From contig SDWK01000250.1 in NCBI GenBank assembly GCA_004195335.1, positions 1 to 20,401 of the forward strand: a DNA stretch of 20,401 nucleotides, given 5' to 3'. The stretch's first letter is position 1; each line of letters begins with the position of its first letter. The position numbers and the translations under genes were made by a program. The notes below the pieces were generated by a model. That model did not search any database, was not told where the DNA came from, and saw only the letters and a list, made by a program, of their open reading frames with translations. Shown in pieces: positions 16,324 to 20,401 of this stretch. The stretch is from Shewanella sp. Lineage in GTDB: Bacteria; Pseudomonadota; Gammaproteobacteria; Enterobacterales; Shewanellaceae.

Positions 16324-17118
16324 ATGACAAGAATAATCCAAATCGCAGTTTTTTCATTTCTCTTAATAAGCATTCAGTTTCTTGGGGCTAGCCAGGCTTA
16401 TGCTCAAATAACTCATGTGAGTATTAATCAGCGACTGTCTGGTTTAGGTGAATACCCTAAGCTAAGGGTTAACATAGTCTCTGGGCATGAAAACCTAGAT
16501 AAGATGCAGTTTATTGTTCGTCAGATCCATGGTGATGAACGCTTAATGGTTAAACCCATCAATAACTTTATGTTGCTCTTGACCGGAGTCGATGATGTTA
16601 CCGATCCCTCTGCACGGTTAATCGTTAAGGAGCACCGGGTGAATCAGTGGCAATTAGTTAAAACCTTCCCCCTGTTCAGTGATGAGCAAATTTCAAAGGG
16701 GTTGAGTGATAAAGCTTTAAATCATAAGCCTAAGGCAAGAGAGACGATGACTAAGCAACAAGCTGACATCAAATCAGCTGTCGGGGTTCATACTTCAACG
16801 GTAAAACCAGCCTCAGCGACGTTACTCGCAGCACTGGCGAGTGACAGCCCAGCTGTTGCGGATTTTACGGAGGATAACTGTGTGCTTGATTATGATGGTC
16901 ATCGGACCCTGTGGCGAATGGGTGTTCAATATAGCCAAGAGTGGGGGATTGGCACCTATGGTGCCATGCTGGCTATCTTCGAGGCCAACCCTAAAGCCTT
17001 CAATAAAGGTGAGATTAGTGGCCTAAGAGCCGATGTTACATTGCTCTGTCCATCTCAGTCTCTCAAAGAAAAATACAATGATAATCAGGCGGCAAAAGTA
17101 ACCTACGAAAAATTATAG
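16324..17118 (+). CDS. FimV-like small periplasmic protein
   Basis: A 264-residue secreted protein of unknown precise role. It has a signal peptide (1-28, predicted cleavage after QAYA). The N-terminal part (INQRLSGLGEYPKLRVNIVSGHENLDKMQFIVRQI) resembles the N-terminal domain of FimV/TspA proteins. The C-terminal part (DGHRTLWRMGVQYSQEWGIGTYGAMLAIFEANPKAF, then GLRADVTLLCPS) has the LysM-like FimV core that binds peptidoglycan. It lacks the long acidic and TPR sections of true FimV, so it is a mini version. Two Cys (in ENCVLDY and LLCPS) could pair. A peptidoglycan-associated role is inferred. The ATG at 16324 was chosen because it begins the signal peptide; the frame remains open upstream into priA, but this is not supported. 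AGGCGG lies ten bases before the ATG. Confidence 0.75.
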   Translation: MTRIIQIAVFSFLLISIQFLGASQAYAQITHVSINQRLSGLGEYPKLRVNIVSGHENLDKMQFIVRQIHGDERLMVKPINNFMLLLTGVDDVTDPSARLIVKEHRVNQWQLVKTFPLFSDEQISKGLSDKALNHKPKARETMTKQQADIKSAVGVHTSTVKPASATLLAALASDSPAVADFTEDNCVLDYDGHRTLWRMGVQYSQEWGIGTYGAMLAIFEANPKAFNKGEISGLRADVTLLCPSQSLKEKYNDNQAAKVTYEKL

Positions 17119-17220
17119 AAGGCTTATAGTTAAGGGGAATATAGCTTTGGTTTAAGCTGCTATTTTTAAAGGTTTTAACTTGAAAGGTCTGGTTGTTGAC
17201 TTCTTTACCTGTTTTTTATC

Positions 17221-17248
17221 TTGTATCTATTTTTACTTCATGTACAAT
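17221..17248 (+). promoter_or_regulatory. candidate sigma-70 promoter for rpmE
   Basis: TTGTAT (17221-17226) and TACAAT (17243-17248) are separated by 16 bases. Transcription from here would produce a leader of about 80 nt that includes the hairpin at 17274-17310. An upstream TTGACT at 17197-17202 has no good -10 at normal spacing. Confidence 0.4.
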
Positions 17249-17273
17249 TTCGCGCCTAATATTTTATTAACTT

Positions 17274-17310
17274 CATGTGGTGTCCGACTTCGGGTTGGGA
17301 GAGCGACATG
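17274..17310 (+). promoter_or_regulatory. structured leader upstream of rpmE
   Basis: CCGAC (17284-17288) and GTTGG (17294-17298) form a five-pair hairpin with loop TTCGG. An outer CATGT (17274-17278) can pair with ACATG (17306-17310). The structure ends 25 bases before the rpmE start codon. L31 mRNA leaders are known in several bacteria as autoregulatory targets of the L31 protein, so this is a plausible ribosomal-protein leader. I have not tested a covariance match. Confidence 0.45.
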
Positions 17311-17335
17311 GCCTTCAACTATAAAGGTAATCCCA

Positions 17336-17548
17336 ATGAAAGCAGATATCCATCCAGCATATGCACTAATCACTGCAACTTGTACTTGTGGTAACATTAT
17401 CAAAGTAAACTCAACTGCAGGTAAAGATCTGCACTTGGACGTATGTGGTGCATGTCACCCATTCTACACAGGTACACAGAAAGTTACGGACACTGGTGGA
17501 CGTATTGATAAGTTCAACAAGCGCTTTGGTGCTCTTGGTAAGAAGTAA
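17336..17548 (+). CDS. rpmE: 50S ribosomal protein L31, zinc-binding type
   Basis: A 70-residue ribosomal protein of the large subunit, beginning [20 protein letters not shown]. The four zinc ligands are C16, C18, C37 and C40 (CTCG…CGAC), in the same positions as E. coli RpmE, so this is the C+ form and not the zinc-free paralogue RpmE2. The body shows the [10 protein letters not shown](T)DTGGRI block and a basic tail [12 protein letters not shown]. The start is supported by AAAGGTAA about five bases upstream. Longer upstream in-frame extension is unsupported. A strong terminator follows 36 bases after the stop codon, so it is a single-gene transcript. Confidence 0.98.
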   Translation: MKADIHPAYALITATCTCGNIIKVNSTAGKDLHLDVCGACHPFYTGTQKVTDTGGRIDKFNKRFGALGKK

Positions 17549-17583
17549 CTTTTACTTTAAAAGTATTTCTACAATGAATGTTG

Positions 17584-17611
17584 AAAAGGCGCCTTTATGG
17601 CGCCTTTTTTG
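17584..17611 (+). terminator. rho-independent terminator of rpmE
   Basis: AAAGGCGCC and GGCGCCTTT form a 9-bp stem around a TTTAT loop, followed by a run of six T. It lies downstream of rpmE and before the nuclease gene. Confidence 0.92.
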
Positions 17612-17668
17612 TTATTCTCGTTTGAAGATATATTTTTATCCAAAGTACATATTTCATGCAATTGTTAT

Positions 17669-17690
17669 TATACCAATTACACTAAATATC
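17669..17690. repeat. isolated ATACCAAT motif
   Basis: TTATACCAATTACACTAAAT shares the core TTATACCAAT with the ends of the 11071-11429 element. It could be a remnant end of a related element or a separate intergenic repeat. It lies 25-45 bp upstream of the nuclease start. Confidence 0.3.
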
Positions 17691-17713
17691 TGACCGAGCC
17701 ACAAGGAAGTCAT

Positions 17714-18574
17714 ATGAATACTTTTCAATTGTCGTCTTCCTCGAGGTCACTGACTTATCTGTTTTTTCTGACCCTTGCCTTATCTATTCCATCGACGACT
17801 CAAGCTGCGCAGGCAAATCTCCTCCAACAAGAGAGCAAAGAGCAGAGCGAGGGTCTGACGTCCGCCTTATGTGCTCCCACGCATTATGATGAGCAGGTTG
17901 AACTTAAATACGTTAATGATGGCGATACCATAACCCTGAAAGATGGCCGCTTAGTGCGTATGATTGGCATAGACACGCCGGAAATTGATTTTCAATATCC
18001 AGAACTGTCACAGCCATACGCAAAAGAAGCGCGACACTTCCTACAGAAATACCTCCAACCAGGTCAGGTATTAAATTTGTATTTCGATCAGAAGAGACTG
18101 GATCCCTATGGACACACTTTGGCCTATGTTTATACTGAAAAGGGCGAGCATCTGCAGGAGATATTATTGAGTCACGGTTTTGCTAAGACTCGGGTTTATC
18201 AGAATGATTATTTTTGGAGTTGTTTAAATCAAGTTGAGTTAACAGCCCGGGATAAGAAGTTGGGATTATGGTCTCATCCTGATTATCGCGCCAAAACGGT
18301 TGACGAGTTAGGTCGAAGCGATCGTAATCGATGGGGCGAGGTCATGGGGGTCGTTACCGGATATGAACGAAAAGGCCAATATTTGTGGCTTATTTTAGAT
18401 GAAAAGTTCTATGTTGGTATACCTAGAGCTGAATCTGGTAAGTTTAGCAACATTTTGAACCTTAACTTGCTTGAAAGCCGCGTAATTGTCCGTGGTTCGT
18501 TGTATTATTCCTACAAAAAGTGGCAGTTGATCAGCAGTCATCCTTCGCAGATAAGTTTACAAAATAGACCTTAG
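17714..18574 (+). CDS. secreted thermonuclease-family (SNase-like) protein
   Basis: A 286-residue exported nuclease homologue. A signal peptide (1 to about 31-34, ending near TTQAAQA) is followed by the staphylococcal-nuclease fold (about 62-210). Ligand and catalytic residues are visible: D71 and T72 in NDGDTITL, R82 in RMIGIDTPE, D87 and E90. The third catalytic residue of S. aureus nuclease, Arg87 in KYGR, is replaced by H134 in DPYGHTLAYVY. A C-terminal region (about 218-286, WGEVMGVVTGYERKGQYLW, then VIVRGSLYYSYKKWQL) looks like an added OB-fold-type domain. Extracellular or periplasmic nucleic-acid degradation is inferred; activity may differ because of the Arg-to-His change. The ATG at 17714 has AAGGAAG about five bases upstream; the open frame upstream runs through the rpmE terminator and is not translated. 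Confidence 0.88.
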   Translation: MNTFQLSSSSRSLTYLFFLTLALSIPSTTQAAQANLLQQESKEQSEGLTSALCAPTHYDEQVELKYVNDGDTITLKDGRLVRMIGIDTPEIDFQYPELSQPYAKEARHFLQKYLQPGQVLNLYFDQKRLDPYGHTLAYVYTEKGEHLQEILLSHGFAKTRVYQNDYFWSCLNQVELTARDKKLGLWSHPDYRAKTVDELGRSDRNRWGEVMGVVTGYERKGQYLWLILDEKFYVGIPRAESGKFSNILNLNLLESRVIVRGSLYYSYKKWQLISSHPSQISLQNRP

Positions 18575-18742
18575 AGCATTATTTTTTGGCTTCGCTTGAA
18601 TTTTACTAATCTTATGTTTAAAAAGTGTGTCATTTCGAGTATCTTAGCCAAATCAGTCCCCTTCATCTTGTAATGCCTAAAGAGTAGGGAGATTGCAGAC
18701 CCCTATGAAAAGTTAACTTGTCGCATTTTCAGGATAAAAAAA

Positions 18743-19990
18743 ATGTCAGATCTTCGTCAACAAGCCCTCGATTATCATGAATTTCCAGTACCAGGTAAAA
18801 CCGCTATTTGCCTGACTAAACCAGCAGAAACCAGCATGGATCTCGCACTTGCGTATAGCCCAGGTGTTGCAGAGCCTGTCCGTGAAATTGCCGCTAATCC
18901 TGATAATGCTTATCGTTATACGGCGAAGGGAAATACGGTAGCGGTTATCTCAAATGGTACTGCTATTTTGGGATTAGGTAATTTAGGACCATTAGCTTCT
19001 AAGCCAGTCATGGAAGGCAAGGCATTGCTATTTAAGCATTTTGCTAATATTGATGCGACAGATATCGAAGTTAAACATCGTACAGCCGAAGAGTTTATCA
19101 ATACCGTTGAAGCCATTGCCGATACATTTGGTGGTATTAACCTTGAAGATATTAAAGCGCCTGAGTGTTTCGAAATTGAGAAGGCGTTGATCGAGCGTTG
19201 CAATGTCCCTGTGTTTCATGATGATCAACACGGTACGGCTATCGTTACCGCGGCAGGCATGATTAATGCGCTCGAGATCCAAGGAAAAGAGATAAGTGAA
19301 GCGATCTTCGTCTGTATGGGCGCAGGGGCTGCAGCTATCGCCTGTATGACAATGCTGGTGAAGTGTGGTGTTCAGCGTGAAAATGTCTATATGCTTGATA
19401 GAAAAGGTGTTATTCACACCCGTCGTGAAGATATCAACGAGTATAAGGCGTTGTTCGCCAACAATACCGATAAGCGCACACTGCAAGAAGTGATTAAAGG
19501 CGCCGATGCGTTCTTGGGCCTATCGGGTCCAGATCTGCTTGGTGCTGAAGATGTTGCGTTAATGGCGGACAAACCAGTTATCTTTGCTTGTTCAAATCCA
19601 GATCCTGAAATTAGACCTGAGATCGCACATGATGTTCGTCAAGATCTGATCATGGGCACGGGTCGAAGCGATTACCCTAACCAAGTCAATAATGTACTTT
19701 GTTTCCCCTTCATTTTCCGTGGCGCTTTAGATGTTCGTGCTTCGACAATTAATGATGAGATGAAGATAGCAGCGGTCAATGCCATTGCGGCACTTGCTAG
19801 AGAGGACGTTCCTGCTTCGGTCTTAGCGGCTTATCCGGATGTCAGTGAATTAAGCTTTGGTCCAGATTATGTGATCCCTAAACCAATGGATCCACGCTTG
19901 CTGTCTAATGTCGCTAAAGCAGTGGCCCAGGCTGCTATCGACTCAGGTGTCGCGGCAATCAAAACGTTGCCGGATAATTACATGCTTTAA
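18743..19990 (+). CDS. malic enzyme (oxaloacetate-decarboxylating malate dehydrogenase, short MaeB type)
   Basis: Converts malate to pyruvate and CO2 with reduction of NAD(P)+, in the cytoplasm. The product is 415 residues: the short form without the phosphotransacetylase-like C-terminal domain of E. coli MaeB. The N-terminal catalytic part shows ALAYSPGVAEP (Y38), K93 in MEGKALLF, and the metal site FHDDQHGTA (D160/D161). The Rossmann part has GAGAAAIAC (193-201), SNPDPEI and GRSDYPNQVNNVL. Cofactor preference (NAD or NADP) cannot be decided from sequence. AGGAT lies about eight bases before the ATG. It is a single gene ended by a strong terminator. Confidence 0.95.
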   Translation: MSDLRQQALDYHEFPVPGKTAICLTKPAETSMDLALAYSPGVAEPVREIAANPDNAYRYTAKGNTVAVISNGTAILGLGNLGPLASKPVMEGKALLFKHFANIDATDIEVKHRTAEEFINTVEAIADTFGGINLEDIKAPECFEIEKALIERCNVPVFHDDQHGTAIVTAAGMINALEIQGKEISEAIFVCMGAGAAAIACMTMLVKCGVQRENVYMLDRKGVIHTRREDINEYKALFANNTDKRTLQEVIKGADAFLGLSGPDLLGAEDVALMADKPVIFACSNPDPEIRPEIAHDVRQDLIMGTGRSDYPNQVNNVLCFPFIFRGALDVRASTINDEMKIAAVNAIAALAREDVPASVLAAYPDVSELSFGPDYVIPKPMDPRLLSNVAKAVAQAAIDSGVAAIKTLPDNYML

Positions 19991-20262
19991 TTTTTCCGTT
20001 TGAGATTGAATGGGGCCTTTACGGCCCCTTTTTTGTGCCTGTTAGAAAGTAGTCTACGCCACCAACTGGGCTTGGGGTCAAAGACCTCCCCGTAGTTAGT
20101 GAAGGAGCCTAGAGTCTCCCACTCACCAAGTGTGATAGTACCATCCAGCTCCTCTATATCCGTCTTGTGTTGAGAGAGCAGGGCAACACCATCTCGGACA
20201 TGCCTAGTCTGGCAACGTCTCACTCTCATGTCTATCTTAAAGGTCTCAGAAGGTGACTTCAC
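19987..20262 (-). CDS. small ORF overlapping the nrdA-like gene end (uncertain)
   Basis: A reading frame of about 91 residues (from GTG at 20262) on the minus strand. It overlaps the tail of the ribonucleotide reductase gene by 17 bp. AGGTGG lies five bases before this GTG; an ATG at 20229 is an alternative. The middle, TDIEELDGTITLGEWETLGSF…DPKPSWWRRLL, looks like genuine protein, acidic with tryptophans, of no family I recognise. Codon use leans on AGA and AGG, unlike the chromosomal genes to the left. Its last about 16 codons run through the malic enzyme terminator, and its stop overlaps that gene's stop, so the C-terminus may be a chance fusion made at a junction near 20036-20045. Confidence 0.4.
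   Translation of the reverse strand: MKSPSETFKIDMRVRRCQTRHVRDGVALLSQHKTDIEELDGTITLGEWETLGSFTNYGEVFDPKPSWWRRLLSNRHKKGAVKAPFNLKRKN
20012..20034 (+). terminator. rho-independent terminator of the malic enzyme gene
   Basis: GGGGCC (20012-20017) and GGCCCC (20023-20028) enclose TTTAC, followed by six T. It begins 21 bp after the stop codon. Confidence 0.92.
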
Positions 20263-20401
20263 AAGCACCACCTGAACAAGCTATCTCACCAGAGAGGTCT
20301 GTCTCATCTTCCTCTTCAACTACGTCAAGGAGGTTGATGGCGACTAGGTGTTTCTCTAGCTCATAATACTTAGCTTCTGTGATGTCCTCGAAAGGAGCTT
20401 G
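20246..20401 (-). CDS. nrdA: class I ribonucleotide reductase large subunit, C-terminal end (partial)
   Basis: The minus-strand frame entering from the right edge gives 51 residues, with acidic blocks (APFEDITEAKYYELEKHL, LDVVEEEDET), ending CSGGACEVTF before TGA at 20246-20248. The final C-x4-C with GAC matches the shuttle dithiol at the C-terminus of class I NrdA (E. coli ends CESGACKI), which relays electrons from thioredoxin or glutaredoxin to the active site. The TEAKYYEL and acidic layout resembles phage-encoded NrdA rather than the enterobacterial chromosomal form, but with 51 residues this is a judgement. The rest of the gene lies beyond the window. Confidence 0.55.
   Translation of the reverse strand, partial: QAPFEDITEAKYYELEKHLVAINLLDVVEEEDETDLSGEIACSGGACEVTF

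Noticed and set aside
17597..17713. Upstream extension of the nuclease by 39 residues
   Set aside because: It would start within the rpmE terminator; the ATG at 17714 has its own ribosome site and begins the signal peptide.
19028..19486. 152-residue minus-strand ORF inside the malic enzyme gene
   Set aside because: It lies wholly opposite a well-conserved enzyme and shows no recognisable domain; a codon-bias shadow.

Overview
The window reads as a stretch of chromosome from a marine gammaproteobacterium, most likely a Shewanella or close relative. The backbone runs argS, an ftsN-like SPOR gene, hslV, hslU and a DUF971 gene on the minus strand, with priA on the minus strand and a FimV-like gene, rpmE, a secreted nuclease and a malic enzyme on the plus strand. 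A c-type cytochrome lipoprotein, several chemoreceptors and repeats ending in ATACCAATC-type sequence also fit that group. The genus is inferred from gene content and order; no database was consulted.

Left part (1 to about 6 kb) looks accessory. A repeat copy lies at the window edge. It is followed by a 56-residue small protein, a CZB zinc-binding chemoreceptor divergent from a nitrilase, and a minus-strand pair in which a tetraheme cytochrome lipoprotein is followed 56 bp downstream by a LuxR-type regulator. Middle part (6 to 11 kb): DUF971 protein, a large membrane chemoreceptor with a duplicated helical sensor domain, and the HslUV heat-shock protease, which has a recognisable sigma-32 promoter and a leader hairpin. 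A second repeat copy (11071-11429, about 359 bp with 18-bp terminal inverted repeats), inverted relative to the first, lies between hslV and the ftsN-like gene.

Right part (11.4 to 20 kb) is housekeeping: ftsN-like, argS and priA on the minus strand; then a small FimV-like periplasmic protein, ribosomal protein L31 with a structured leader and a strong terminator, a secreted staphylococcal-nuclease-type enzyme, and a MaeB-type malic enzyme with a strong terminator. The last about 400 bp change character. They hold the C-terminal end of a class I ribonucleotide reductase large subunit (minus strand) and a small overlapping ORF that reads into the malic enzyme terminator, suggesting a phage-derived or otherwise acquired segment beyond the window.

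There are no tRNA, rRNA or CRISPR signals. The most noteworthy items are the inverted MITE-like repeat pair, the unusual tetraheme lipoprotein with its LuxR partner, the RNR-bearing right edge, and the nuclease with His in place of a catalytic Arg.
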